Origin: Paracoccus shandongensis
Lineage (GTDB): Bacteria > Pseudomonadota > Alphaproteobacteria > Rhodobacterales > Rhodobacteraceae
Direction: 5' to 3'
Assembly (NCBI RefSeq): GCF_017315735.1
Contig: NZ_JAFLRK010000020.1
Location: 1-64,000, forward strand
Length of the DNA: 64,000 nt
Shown here: piece by piece, positions 43,096 through 52,246 of the stretch
Position numbering within the stretch: position 1 is the first letter of the stretch
How the letters are laid out: the number at the start of each line of letters is the position of its first letter
The notes under the pieces: model-generated
Database searches by the model: none
Seen by the model: the letters and a program-made list of their open reading frames with translations, nothing else
What the model was told of the DNA's origin: nothing
Translations under genes and position numbers: made by a program

Positions 43096-44656
43096 TATCC
43101 TGATCGGCATCGATGCGGGCACCTCGGTCGTCAAGGCGGTGGCCTTTGATCTGGCAGGGCGGCAGGTGGCGGCGGCGTCGGTGCCCAACCGCTATCATCA
43201 TGGCGCGGATGGATCGGCCACGCAATCGCTGGTCCAGACCTGGGACGATTGCGCCGCCGCCCTGCGCGGGCTTGGGGCCAAGGTGGACGGGCTGGCCGCG
43301 CGCACGGCGGCGCTGTCGGTGACGGCGCAGGGCGACGGGACGTGGCTGGTCGGGCGCGACGGTCCGGTGGGGGACGCCTGGCTGTGGCTGGACGCCCGCG
43401 CCGCGCCGACGGTGGCGCGGCTGGCGGGCGGCCCCGCCAACCGCGCCCGGTTCGAGGCGACGGGGACGGGGCTGAACACCTGCCAGCAGGGCGCGCAGAT
43501 GGCGCATATGGACGCCCAGACGGACCTGCTGGACCGGGCCGAGGTCGCGCTGCATTGCAAGGACTGGCTGTATCTGAACCTGACCGGGGTGCGGGCGACC
43601 GATCCCTCCGAGGCCAGCTTCACCTTCGGCAACTTCCGCAGCCGCCAATATGACAACGCGGTGATCGACGCGCTTGGCCTGACCCATCGCCGTTCCCTGC
43701 TGCCCCCCATCATCGACGGCACGCAGGTCACCCATCCGCTGACCGCTGACGCCGCGCGCCAGACCGGGCTGCTGGCCGGAACGCCGGTCAGCCTTGGTTA
43801 TGTGGACATGGTGATGACCGCCCTTGGCGCGGGCGTCTATGGCGGGGCTGAGGGCGACGTGGCCTGTTCGACGGTCGGATCCACCGGCGTTCACCTGCGG
43901 GCCGTGCGTGCGGAAAACGTGCATCTGAACGACGAGGGCACGGGCTATGTCATCTGCCTGCCCATCCCCGGCATCGTCACGCAGGTGCAGACCAACATGG
44001 CGGCGACGCTGAACCTGGACTGGGTGCTGGGGATCGCGGCGGGCATCCTGTCCGACATGGGCCATGCCGTGACCCACCGCGACCTGGTCGCCCATATCGA
44101 GGGCTGGCTGGCGCAGTCCGCCCCCGGCCAGATCGTCTATCACCCCTATATCTCGGATGCGGGCGAACGCGGTCCTTTCGTCAATGCCGATGCGCGGGCG
44201 GGCTTTGTCGGCCTGTCGGCGGGCCACCGCTATCCCGACCTGATCCGCGCCGTGGCCGAGGGGTTGGGCATGGCCATGCGCGACTGCTATGCCGCCATGG
44301 GGCCGCTGCCGTCCGAGCTGCGCCTGACCGGCGGGGCCGCCCGGTCGCGCGGGTTGCGCGCCATCCTGGCGGCCAGCCTGAACGCCCCCGTCCGCGTGTC
44401 CGACCGCGACGAGGCAGGCGCGGCGGGCGCCGCGATGATGGCCGCCGTCGCCATCGGCGCCTATCCCGACATGGAGGCCTGCATCGCCGAATGGGTGACG
44501 CCGCTGCTGGGCCGGGCGGAACAGCCGGATCCGGCGCTGGTCGCCGCCTATGACGCGCTTTTTCCCGCCTTCACCGCTTCGCGCCGGGCCTTGCCGCCCG
44601 CATGGGACGCGCTTGCCGCGGCCCGATCCCTGAAAGGACACCCCCATGACCCATGA
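43082..44656 (+). CDS. eryA: erythritol kinase
   Basis: A 524-residue FGGY-family kinase. 'DILIGIDAGTSVVKAVAFD' is the phosphate loop, and long segments such as 'GTGLNTCQQGAQMAHMD', 'ALHCKDWLYLNLTGVRATD' and 'PSEASFTFGNFRSRQYD' are what I recall from Brucella EryA. In the known pathway it phosphorylates erythritol to L-erythritol 4-phosphate. The ATG at 43082 is favoured over a TTG two codons upstream. It overlaps eryB by 11 bases and leads the operon eryA-eryB-eryC-adh-eryD. A polyol other than erythritol remains possible. Confidence 0.88.
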   Translation: MPGRDILIGIDAGTSVVKAVAFDLAGRQVAAASVPNRYHHGADGSATQSLVQTWDDCAAALRGLGAKVDGLAARTAALSVTAQGDGTWLVGRDGPVGDAWLWLDARAAPTVARLAGGPANRARFEATGTGLNTCQQGAQMAHMDAQTDLLDRAEVALHCKDWLYLNLTGVRATDPSEASFTFGNFRSRQYDNAVIDALGLTHRRSLLPPIIDGTQVTHPLTADAARQTGLLAGTPVSLGYVDMVMTALGAGVYGGAEGDVACSTVGSTGVHLRAVRAENVHLNDEGTGYVICLPIPGIVTQVQTNMAATLNLDWVLGIAAGILSDMGHAVTHRDLVAHIEGWLAQSAPGQIVYHPYISDAGERGPFVNADARAGFVGLSAGHRYPDLIRAVAEGLGMAMRDCYAAMGPLPSELRLTGGAARSRGLRAILAASLNAPVRVSDRDEAGAAGAAMMAAVAIGAYPDMEACIAEWVTPLLGRAEQPDPALVAAYDALFPAFTASRRALPPAWDALAAARSLKGHPHDP

Positions 44657-46157
44657 CACCATCGACCTGTTCGTCATCGGCGGCGGCATCAACGGCGCGG
44701 GCGTGGCCCGCGACGCGGCGGGCCGGGGCCTCAAGGTCGTCCTGTGCGAAAAGGACGACCTGGCGCAGGGCACGTCCTCGCGGTCGGGCAAGCTGGTCCA
44801 CGGGGGCCTGCGCTATCTGGAATACTATGAATTCCGCCTGGTCCGCGAGGCCCTGATCGAACGCGAGGTGCTGCTGGCCGCCGCCCCGCACATCATCTGG
44901 CCGATGCGCTTCGTCCTGCCCCATTCCCCCGAGGACCGCCCCGCCTGGCTGGTCCGCCTGGGGCTGTTCCTTTACGACCACCTGGGGGGCCGCAAGAAGC
45001 TGCCCGGCACCCGCACGCTGGACCTGCGCCGCGACCCCGAGGGCGCGCCGCTGCTGGACCAATACCACAAGGGCTTCGAATACAGCGACTGCTGGGTGGA
45101 CGACGCCCGCCTGGTGATCCTGAACGCCGTGGGCGCGGCCGAAAAGGGCGCCACCGTCCTGACCCGCAGCCCCTGCATTTCCGCGCGCCGCGAAAACGGC
45201 GCCTGGACGGTCCAGACCCGCAACGATGTGACGGGCGAGATCCGCACCTTCCGCGCCCGCTGCATCGTCAATTGCGCCGGGCCCTGGGTTTCGGACGTGA
45301 TCAACAACGTCGCGGGGTCCAATTCCGCCCGCAAGGTGCGGCTGGTCAAGGGCAGCCACATCATCGTGCCGAAATGGTGGTCCGGCCAGCAGGCCTATCT
45401 GGTCCAGAACCACGACAAGCGCGTCATCTTCATCAACCCCTATGAAGGCGACAAGGCGCTGATCGGCACCACCGACGTGGCCTATGAGGGCCGGGCCGAG
45501 GACGTGGCCGTGGCCCAGGACGAGATCGACTATCTGCTGGCCGCCGTGAACCGATATTTCAAGGAAAAGCTGCGCCCCTCGGACGTGCTGCACGCCTTTT
45601 CCGGGGTGCGCCCGCTGTTCGACGACGGGGCGGGCAACCCCTCGGCCGTGACGCGGGATTACGTCTTCGACCTGGACACGACCGGGGGCGCGCCGCTCCT
45701 CAACATCTTCGGCGGCAAGATCACCACCTTCCGCGAACTGGCCGAACGCGGGATGCACAAGCTGCGCGATATCTTTCCCGGGATGGGGCAGGATTGGACC
45801 GGAGAGGCCCCCCTGCCGGGCGGAGAGATCGCCAATGCCGATTTCGAATCCTTCCTGAACCTGCTGCGCGAACTGCACCCCTGGATGCCGCGCCCGCTGG
45901 TCGTCCACTATGCCCGCCTGTATGGCGCGCGGACCAAGGACGTGGTGGCGGGCGCGATGAACCTGGGCGCCCTTGGCCGCCACTTCGGCGGCACCCTCTA
46001 CGAGGCCGAGGCCCGCTATCTGGTCGCCCGCGAATGGGCGCAAACGCCCGAGGATATCCTGATGCGCCGCACCAAGCATTACCTGCACCTGACGCCCGCC
46101 GAACAGCAGGCCTTCGCCGACTGGTTCACCCGGTCCGACCTGGCTCAGGCCGCGTGA
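44646..46157 (+). CDS. eryB: erythritol-4-phosphate dehydrogenase (GlpD-like)
   Basis: A 503-residue FAD-dependent dehydrogenase of the GlpD family. 'LFVIGGGINGAGVARDAAGR' is the FAD loop, 'SRSGKLVHGGLRYLEYYEFR' the conserved substrate-side region, and 'NIFGGKITTFRELAERG' the late FAD contact. In Brucella EryB oxidises L-erythritol 4-phosphate to L-3-tetrulose 4-phosphate. Position between eryA and eryC argues for this role rather than glycerol-3-phosphate oxidation, which cannot be excluded from sequence alone. It should be membrane-associated and feed electrons to quinone. Confidence 0.88.
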   Translation: MTHDTIDLFVIGGGINGAGVARDAAGRGLKVVLCEKDDLAQGTSSRSGKLVHGGLRYLEYYEFRLVREALIEREVLLAAAPHIIWPMRFVLPHSPEDRPAWLVRLGLFLYDHLGGRKKLPGTRTLDLRRDPEGAPLLDQYHKGFEYSDCWVDDARLVILNAVGAAEKGATVLTRSPCISARRENGAWTVQTRNDVTGEIRTFRARCIVNCAGPWVSDVINNVAGSNSARKVRLVKGSHIIVPKWWSGQQAYLVQNHDKRVIFINPYEGDKALIGTTDVAYEGRAEDVAVAQDEIDYLLAAVNRYFKEKLRPSDVLHAFSGVRPLFDDGAGNPSAVTRDYVFDLDTTGGAPLLNIFGGKITTFRELAERGMHKLRDIFPGMGQDWTGEAPLPGGEIANADFESFLNLLRELHPWMPRPLVVHYARLYGARTKDVVAGAMNLGALGRHFGGTLYEAEARYLVAREWAQTPEDILMRRTKHYLHLTPAEQQAFADWFTRSDLAQAA

Positions 46158-46162
46158 CCGCC

Positions 46163-47095
46163 ATGGCCCTGACGCTGTCCCTGAACACCAACCCGCTGGT
46201 CAACCGCTTCGCCGATCCCGACGACCTGATCGACACGGTGGCGCGCGACCTTCGCATCCGCGACCTGCAACTGACGCACGAGTTCATCAACCCGTCCTGG
46301 CCCGCCCCGGTGATCCGCCGCCTGACGCGGGCCATGGGGGCGGCGCTGGACCGCACCGGCGTGCGCGTGACCAGCGGCATGACCGGGCCCTACGGGCGGC
46401 TGAACCATTTCGGCCATCCCGACCGCGACGTGCGGCGCTATTACGTGGACTGGTTCAAGACCTTCGCCGACATCATCGGCGACCTGGGCGGCACATCGGT
46501 CGGCACGCAGTTCGCGATCTTCACCTATCGCGACTACGACGACCCGCAGCGGCGAGAGGATCTGATCCAGACCGCCATCGACGCTTGGGCCGAGGTCGCG
46601 GACCATGCCAAGGCGGCGGGGCTGTCCTATGTGTTCTGGGAACCGATGAGCGTGGGCCGCGAGTTCGGCGAGACCATCGAGGCCTGCATGGCCTTGCAGG
46701 ACCGGCTGACGGCGGCAAACATGGCGGTGCCCATGTGGATGATGGCCGATATCGACCACGGCGACGTGACCAGCCCGAACCCCGACGACACCGACCCCTA
46801 TGCCTGGGCGCGTGCGGTGCCGAAGGTTTCCCCCATCATCCACATCAAGCAGTCGATGATGGACAAGTCGGGCCACCGCCCCTTCACCGCCGAATACAAC
46901 GCCAAGGGGCGGGTGCAGCCCGAACCCCTGCTGGCGGCCTTGGCGGAAGGCGGCGCGGTGGACAACGAAATCTGCCTGGAACTGTCCTTCAAGGAACGCG
47001 AACCCAACGACCGGCAGGTGACCCAACAGATCGCCGAAAGCGTGGCCTTCTGGGCGCCGCATATCGACAGCGGCGCGGGGGACTTGCGCGTCTGA
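46163..47095 (+). CDS. eryC: tetrulose-4-phosphate racemase, xylose-isomerase-like TIM barrel
   Basis: A 310-residue protein of the xylose isomerase-like TIM-barrel superfamily. 'SLNTNPLVNRFADPDDLID' opens it, and likely metal ligands lie in 'YVFWEPMSVGREFGET' and 'MMADIDHGD'. EryC of Brucella, first called a dehydrogenase, was shown to interconvert tetrulose 4-phosphate enantiomers. The ATG at 46163 matches family N termini; a GTG at 46154 overlapping the eryB stop (GTGA) would add three residues. Its stop shares one base with the next start. Confidence 0.85.
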   Translation: MALTLSLNTNPLVNRFADPDDLIDTVARDLRIRDLQLTHEFINPSWPAPVIRRLTRAMGAALDRTGVRVTSGMTGPYGRLNHFGHPDRDVRRYYVDWFKTFADIIGDLGGTSVGTQFAIFTYRDYDDPQRREDLIQTAIDAWAEVADHAKAAGLSYVFWEPMSVGREFGETIEACMALQDRLTAANMAVPMWMMADIDHGDVTSPNPDDTDPYAWARAVPKVSPIIHIKQSMMDKSGHRPFTAEYNAKGRVQPEPLLAALAEGGAVDNEICLELSFKEREPNDRQVTQQIAESVAFWAPHIDSGAGDLRV

Positions 47096-48243
47096 TGGTC
47101 CAGCCCTTCGCCTTTGCCACCGCCACCGAGATCCTGTTCGGCAGGGGGCAGGCCAGTGTTGCCGCGGAACGGGTGGCGGGCATGGGGCGGCGCGTGCTGC
47201 TGGTCCATGGCCGAGACGGCGCGCGGGCAGCGTGGCTGGCCGATGCGCTGGTGGGGCAGGGATGCGCGGTTGCAGGCTTTGCCGTGCCGCGAGAGCCTGA
47301 CATGGACCTGATCGGGGACGGCATCGCGGCGGGGCAGGGCGCGCAGGTCGTCGTGGCCCTTGGCGGCGGCGCGGCCATCGACGCCGGAAAAGCCATCGCC
47401 GCGCTGATCCCCGCAACCCGGCCCATGCTGGACCACCTGGAGGTCGTGGGCCGGGGCCTGCCGCTCGACCACCCGCCCTTGCCCTTTGTCGCCATCCCCA
47501 CCACGGCTGGCACCGGGGCCGAGGTCACGCGCAACGCCGTGATCGGCGTGCCGCAGCACCGCCGCAAGGTCAGCCTGCGCGACGCGCGGATGCTGCCGCG
47601 CCTGGCGATCGTGGATCCGGCGCTGACGGACGGCTGCCCCCGCGCGGTGACGCTGGCCTCGGGGCTTGACGCCATCACCCAGGTGATCGAGCCTTATGTC
47701 TGCACCCGCGCCAACCCCCTGACCGACGCGCTGTGCCGCGACGCGATCCCGCGCGGGCTGGCGGCGATCAGACGGTTGATGGAGCGCGACGATCCCGGTG
47801 CCCGCGACGACATGGCCCTTGTGTCCCTGTGCGGCGGGCTGGCCCTTGCCAATGCGGGCCTTGGCGCGGTGCATGGCCTTGCCGGACCCTTGGGCGGGCT
47901 GACCGGCGCGCCGCATGGGGCGATCTGCGGGGCGCTGCTGCCCCCTGTGCTGGGGGCGAACCGCCGCACGGCCACCGATCCCGGCACGATCCGGCGGCTG
48001 GACCAGGTGGCCCGCTGGATCGGCGCGGCCTTCGACACGCCCCATGCCTCGATGGCCGAGGCCGCGCGCGCCTTGTCCGACTGGTCCCACCGCGCGGGCC
48101 TGCCCGCCTTGTCGGCCCTGGGCATCGGACCCGAGGCCCAGGCTGCCGCAGCCGAGGCCGCCGCGACCTCATCTTCGATGAAATCCAACCCCGCCGCGCT
48201 TTCCCCCAACGACCTGCGGCGCATCATGGAGGAGGCGGGCTGA
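47095..48243 (+). CDS. iron-containing alcohol dehydrogenase, unknown role in the ery operon
   Basis: A 382-residue group III alcohol dehydrogenase. The NAD-binding 'VVALGGGAAIDAGKAIAAL' and 'FVAIPTTAGTGAEVTRNAV' are standard. Likely metal ligands are Asp in 'ASGLDAITQVIEPYV' and His in 'GAVHGLAGPLGG' and 'TGAPHGAIC'; where FucO has a His ligand (D-x3-H) this protein has Gln, which I recall as normal for an uncharacterised subgroup. It is joined to eryC by one base and to eryD by TGATG, so it is firmly in the operon. No step of the Brucella pathway needs it; it may oxidise another polyol or reduce a tetrose. Confidence 0.85.
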   Translation: MVQPFAFATATEILFGRGQASVAAERVAGMGRRVLLVHGRDGARAAWLADALVGQGCAVAGFAVPREPDMDLIGDGIAAGQGAQVVVALGGGAAIDAGKAIAALIPATRPMLDHLEVVGRGLPLDHPPLPFVAIPTTAGTGAEVTRNAVIGVPQHRRKVSLRDARMLPRLAIVDPALTDGCPRAVTLASGLDAITQVIEPYVCTRANPLTDALCRDAIPRGLAAIRRLMERDDPGARDDMALVSLCGGLALANAGLGAVHGLAGPLGGLTGAPHGAICGALLPPVLGANRRTATDPGTIRRLDQVARWIGAAFDTPHASMAEAARALSDWSHRAGLPALSALGIGPEAQAAAAEAAATSSSMKSNPAALSPNDLRRIMEEAG

Positions 48244-49190
48244 TGGCGCGGCGCGGAGGGATCGACCCGGAACAAAGCCTCGCCATCCGGGCGGCCTGGC
48301 TGCATTACGCGGGCGGCATGACGCAGGCGGCGGTCGCCAAACGGCTGGGCGTCACCGGCGTCAAGGCGCACCGCCTGATCGCGCGGGCCGTGGCGGACGG
48401 CGTGGTCAAGGTCAGCATCGACGGTGAAATCGTCGAATGCGCGGTGCTGGAGGACCGGCTGTGCCAGCGTTACGGCCTCGCCTTCTGCGAAGTCGCCCCC
48501 GACCTGGGCGAGGACGGCATTCCCTTCCGCGCCCTGGGCCTGGCCGGGGCCAGCTTCCTTCGCCGCGAAATCGAGCGGGGCGAGCACAAGGTCATCGGCC
48601 TGGGCCATGGGCGGACGCTCGCGGCGGCGGTGGGGGAACTGCCGCGTTTCGATGCCAACGGCACGCGCTTCGTGTCGCTGCTGGGCGGGCTGACGCGCAA
48701 CTATTCGGCCAACCGCCACGACGTGATGCACCGGCTGGCCGAAAAGACCGGCGCGCAGGCTTACGTCATGCCCGTGCCCTTCTTCGCCAATTCCGAATCT
48801 GACCGCGCGGTGCTGCTGGCGCAACCGGGCGTGGCCGAGATCTTCGATCTGGCGAATGGCGCGGGGCTGAAGTTCGTGGGCATGGGCACGGTCGATCCCG
48901 GCGCGCAGCTTGTCGCCTCCGGCATGATCGAGCCGCGAGAGATCGCAGAGATCCGCGCCGCCGGCGGCGTGGGCGAGATGATGGGCCACTTCTTCGACGC
49001 CGAGGGCCGGGTGCTGGACACGACCCTGACGGCGCGCACCCTGTCGGCATCGCTGGACGAACCGGGAAACAGCCGCCTGGTGCTGATCGCAGGCGGCGCC
49101 GACAAGGTCGAGGCGATCCGCGCGGCCCTGCGCAGCGGGCGGCTGCAAGGGCTGATCACGGATGAGGCGACGGCAGGGGCGCTGGCATGA
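48243..49190 (+). CDS. eryD: SorC/DeoR-type sugar-binding transcriptional regulator
   Basis: A 315-residue regulator. The N-terminal helix-turn-helix is in 'AAWLHYAGGMTQAAVAKRLG', and residues from about 55 on form the SorC-type phosphosugar-binding domain ('[18 protein letters not shown]', 'GMGTVDPGAQLVASGMI'). EryD of Brucella has this build, represses the ery operon and is released by erythritol. It is the last gene of the operon, which fits feedback control. A palindrome near 42930 is a possible target. Confidence 0.87.
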   Translation: MARRGGIDPEQSLAIRAAWLHYAGGMTQAAVAKRLGVTGVKAHRLIARAVADGVVKVSIDGEIVECAVLEDRLCQRYGLAFCEVAPDLGEDGIPFRALGLAGASFLRREIERGEHKVIGLGHGRTLAAAVGELPRFDANGTRFVSLLGGLTRNYSANRHDVMHRLAEKTGAQAYVMPVPFFANSESDRAVLLAQPGVAEIFDLANGAGLKFVGMGTVDPGAQLVASGMIEPREIAEIRAAGGVGEMMGHFFDAEGRVLDTTLTARTLSASLDEPGNSRLVLIAGGADKVEAIRAALRSGRLQGLITDEATAGALA

Positions 49191-49194
49191 AAAA

Positions 49195-49298
49195 GGTGGG
49201 GCAAAACCCCACCACTTGGCCGACCGTTGGATCAAGGTGCGTGTGAACACGCACCCTACGACGTCATCAACACCGTAGGGTGCGTGCTTGCACGCACC
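49195..49298. repeat. three hairpins between converging genes, TAGGGTGCG type
   Basis: GGTGGGG/CCCCACC (49195-49213), GGTGCGTGT/ACACGCACC (49236-49255) and GGTGCGTGC/GCACGCACC (49279-49298) follow each other. The second and third are inverted copies of one element, CGTAGGGTGCGTG. They separate eryD from tkt and probably stop both transcripts. Confidence 0.65.
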
Positions 49299-49305
49299 GT
49301 TGCGC

Positions 49306-51336
49306 TTACTTCCTGGCCAACACCTTGGCCCGGGCCACGATAGCGTCCTTCGTGATCCCGAACTCCTGATACAGCCGGTCAATCGGCGCGGAGGCGCCAA
49401 AGCCGTTCATGCCGATCACGTCGTCCTCACTGGCGACATAGCGCGTCCAGCCGAACTTGCCCGCGGCCTCGACGGCGATGCGCGGCGCGTCGCCCAGGGT
49501 GGCGCGGCGATACTCCTCGGGCTGCGCGTCGAACAACTCCCAGGACGGCATCGACACGACGGCGACGTTCAGCCCGCCCTCGTGCAGCGCCTCGGCGGCC
49601 TGGACGGCAAGCTGCACCTCGGTCCCCGTGGCGATCAGCGTCACGTCGCGGCCCTCACCGAACTGGCGGATCACATAGGCGCCCTTGGCAGTCAGGTTCT
49701 CGTCCCCGGCCTCCAGCCGCAACTGCGGCACGTCCTGGCGCGACAAGGCCAGCAGCGACGGCACATGGCGGTTGCGGATGGCGATGTCCCAGGCTTCCAG
49801 CGTTTCCACCGTGTCCGCCGGGCGCAGCACCGTCAGGTTCGGGATCGCGCGCAGGGATGCCAGATGCTCGATCGGCTGGTGGGTCGGGCCGTCCTCGCCC
49901 AACCCGATGCTGTCATGGGTCATGACATAGATCGTGCCGACCCCCATCAGCGCCGACAGGCGGATGGCGTTGCGGGCATAGTCGGAAAAGACCAGGAACG
50001 TCCCGCCATAGGCGATGAAGCCGCCATGCAGGTTGATGCCGTTCATCGCCGCCGCCATGCCGAATTCGCGCACGCCATAGCCGATGTAGCGGCCCGGCGC
50101 CTGGCGCGTATACTGGCTGTCCACGGCCTTGACGCGGGTCAGGTTCGACCCGGTCAGGTCGGCCGATCCGCCGATCATCTCGGGCAGGGCGGCGGTCAGC
50201 GGCTCCAGCGCCATCTGGCTGGCCTTGCGGGTCGCGGCCTTCTTGGGTTCGGCGAACAGCGCGTCGCGCGCGGCCTTGACGGCGGCGTCATAGCCCTGGG
50301 GCAGGGTGCCCGACAGGCGGCGGTTGAACTCGTCGCGAACCTCGGCGGATTTCGCGGCCAGACGGGCCTCCCAGGCCTCGCGGTCGGTGGCGCCGCGGGT
50401 GCCGATCCGGCGCCATTCGGCCAGAAGCTCCTCGGGGATCACGAAGGGCTCATGCGGCCAGCCGATCGCCTCGCGGGTCAGCGCGGCTTCGTCGCGGCCC
50501 AGGGGCGAGCCGTGGACCGCATAGCTGCCCGCCTTGTTGGGCGAACCGAACCCGATCACCGTCTTCATCGCGATCAATGACGGCTTGCCGGTTTCCGCCT
50601 TGGCCGCTGCAATCGCCGCATCCAGCGCCTTGCCGTCATGGCCGTCGCATGTCTGGACATGCCAGCCGCAGGCCTGGAACCGCGCCGCGACATCCTCGGA
50701 AAAGCTGATCGAGGTCGGGCCGTCGATGGTGATCGAATTGTCGTCATAAAGCACGATCATCTTGCCAAGGCCAAGGTGCCCCGCAAGGCTGATCGCCTCT
50801 TGCCCGATGCCTTCCTGCAGGCAGCCGTCGCCCACGAAGACATAGGTGTGGTGATCGACCAGGTCGTCGCCGAACTCGGCCGCCAAGGCGCGTTCCGCCA
50901 GCGCCATGCCGACGGCGGTGGCGATGCCCTGGCCCAGCGGTCCGGTCGTCGTCTCGATCCCCTTGGCATGGCCGTATTCGGGGTGGCCTGCGGTGATGGA
51001 TCCCCACTGGCGGAAGTTCTTCACCTGCTCCAGCGTCATGTCCTCGTAGCCCGTCAGGTGCAGCAGGCTGTAGAGCAGCATCGAGGCATGGCCGTTCGAC
51101 AGCACGAAGCGGTCGCGGTCCGGCCAGTCGGGGTTTTTCGCGTCGAACTTCAGGTGGTTGCGGAACAGCACGGTTGCCGCATCCGCCATGCCCATGGGCG
51201 CGCCGGGGTGGCCGGAATTGGCCGCGTTCACCGCGTCGATGGACAGCGCGCGGATGCAGTTGGCCAGCGCGAAGTTCTGCGGGTCGAGATCCGCCTTGGC
51301 GGCGATCTTGGGGTCTTTGGGCGAATCGAGCGGCAT
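49306..51336 (-). CDS. tkt: transketolase
   Basis: A 676-residue full-length transketolase. The thiamine diphosphate motif is 'VGDGCLQEGIGQEA' with 'DDNSITIDG' after it, the pyrimidine domain holds 'TGSNLTRVKAVD' and 'EFGMAAAMNGINLHGG', and 'THDSIGLGEDGPTHQPIEHL' is the transketolase signature. It moves two-carbon units between sugar phosphates, and with erythrose 4-phosphate and xylulose 5-phosphate it makes fructose 6-phosphate. It thus gives the product of the ery pathway an outlet. It faces eryD tail to tail and diverges from deoR. Confidence 0.96.
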   Translation of the reverse strand: MPLDSPKDPKIAAKADLDPQNFALANCIRALSIDAVNAANSGHPGAPMGMADAATVLFRNHLKFDAKNPDWPDRDRFVLSNGHASMLLYSLLHLTGYEDMTLEQVKNFRQWGSITAGHPEYGHAKGIETTTGPLGQGIATAVGMALAERALAAEFGDDLVDHHTYVFVGDGCLQEGIGQEAISLAGHLGLGKMIVLYDDNSITIDGPTSISFSEDVAARFQACGWHVQTCDGHDGKALDAAIAAAKAETGKPSLIAMKTVIGFGSPNKAGSYAVHGSPLGRDEAALTREAIGWPHEPFVIPEELLAEWRRIGTRGATDREAWEARLAAKSAEVRDEFNRRLSGTLPQGYDAAVKAARDALFAEPKKAATRKASQMALEPLTAALPEMIGGSADLTGSNLTRVKAVDSQYTRQAPGRYIGYGVREFGMAAAMNGINLHGGFIAYGGTFLVFSDYARNAIRLSALMGVGTIYVMTHDSIGLGEDGPTHQPIEHLASLRAIPNLTVLRPADTVETLEAWDIAIRNRHVPSLLALSRQDVPQLRLEAGDENLTAKGAYVIRQFGEGRDVTLIATGTEVQLAVQAAEALHEGGLNVAVVSMPSWELFDAQPEEYRRATLGDAPRIAVEAAGKFGWTRYVASEDDVIGMNGFGASAPIDRLYQEFGITKDAIVARAKVLARK

Positions 51337-51395
51337 GTGGTCCTCCGGCGGGTTTGGGGGTCAATACCCCGGACCGTCCGCCGCCACAACAATGA

Positions 51396-51458
51396 TCACA
51401 AAACGCCGTCACAAAGTCACAGGATTGATGTTGCGATTTTCGCGGGCGGTGTTACAAA
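51396..51458. promoter_or_regulatory. TCACAAA direct repeats between tkt and deoR
   Basis: TCACAAA at 51396-51402 and 51409-51415, TCACAGG at 51417 and TTACAAA at 51452-51458 lie in the 144-base gap of the divergent genes. Clustered direct heptamers suit a DeoR-type repressor site covering both promoters. It is read by eye only. Confidence 0.4.
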
Positions 51459-51480
51459 GCCCTCAACCCAGGAGGATCAG

Positions 51481-52245
51481 GTGAAGCGCGAGGAACGCAG
51501 GCAGGCGATCATGGATCTTCTGGTGGGTGCGCGGGCCGTGGACCTGGACGACCTGGCCGACCGTTTCGCCGTGTCGCGCATGACCATCCACCGGGATCTG
51601 GACGACCTGGAACAGGCGGGCCTGCTGCGCAAGGTGCGCGGCGGCGCGACCATCGAGGCGGGCACGCAGTTCGAATCCGACTTCCGCATCCGCGCGTTGC
51701 AGGACAGCGACGCCAAGGCGCGCATGGCCCGCGCGGCGCTGGAGATGGTGGAACCCGGCATGACGGTGATGGTCAACGACGGGTCCATGGCCGCGCTGCT
51801 GGGGGCCAACTTGGTCGACAAGGCGCCGCTGACGGTCATCACCAACAACGCCGCCGTGATCGACCGGCTGAAGGACGCGCCCCGCGTGACGCTGATCGCG
51901 CTTGGCGGCACCTACAGCGCCAAGTTCAACGGCTTCTTCGGGGTCGTGACCGAGGATGCGCTGGCGCGGCTGCGCGCGGACCTGGCCTTCATCTCGACCC
52001 CCGCCGTGGCGGGGCTGCGGGCCTTCCACATGGACGACGCGGCGGTCCGTGCCAAGCGCGCGATGATCGCAAGCGCCGACCGTTCCGTGCTGCTGGTCAA
52101 CCACACCCGCTTCGGCCGGTCCGCCCTGCACGCGCTGGCGGACCTGACCGCTTTCGACGCCATCATCACCGACGCCGCCCCCGCGCCCGAAGATCGTGCT
52201 GCGATTGACCGGGCCGGGCTGCGGCTGACCATCGCAAGGGACTGA
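51481..52245 (+). CDS. DeoR-family transcriptional regulator
   Basis: A 254-residue DeoR/GlpR repressor. The helix-turn-helix is 'LADRFAVSRMTIHRDLDDLE', followed by the family's 'GLLRKVRGGA', and the C-terminal domain senses a phosphorylated sugar ('DGSMAALLGANLVDKAPLTV', 'TNNAAVIDRL'). The start is a GTG at 51481 with AGGAGGA 4 bases upstream. It leads the run deoR-eryH-eryI-fbp-fba and probably controls this run and tkt; rhizobial ery loci have an equivalent regulator (eryR) before the isomerases. Confidence 0.9.
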   Translation: MKREERRQAIMDLLVGARAVDLDDLADRFAVSRMTIHRDLDDLEQAGLLRKVRGGATIEAGTQFESDFRIRALQDSDAKARMARAALEMVEPGMTVMVNDGSMAALLGANLVDKAPLTVITNNAAVIDRLKDAPRVTLIALGGTYSAKFNGFFGVVTEDALARLRADLAFISTPAVAGLRAFHMDDAAVRAKRAMIASADRSVLLVNHTRFGRSALHALADLTAFDAIITDAAPAPEDRAAIDRAGLRLTIARD

Positions 52246-52246
52246 C

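Noticed and set aside
44646..46157. Ordinary glycerol-3-phosphate dehydrogenase of a glycerol operon
   Set aside because: The sequence fits GlpD, but its neighbours are eryA, eryC and eryD, with no glycerol kinase or glycerol facilitator.
47095..48243. Loss of a metal ligand in the iron-type alcohol dehydrogenase as a sign of inactivation
   Set aside because: Gln at that place together with the HGLAGPLGG loop appears to be normal for a subgroup, as far as I recall, and the rest of the gene is intact.
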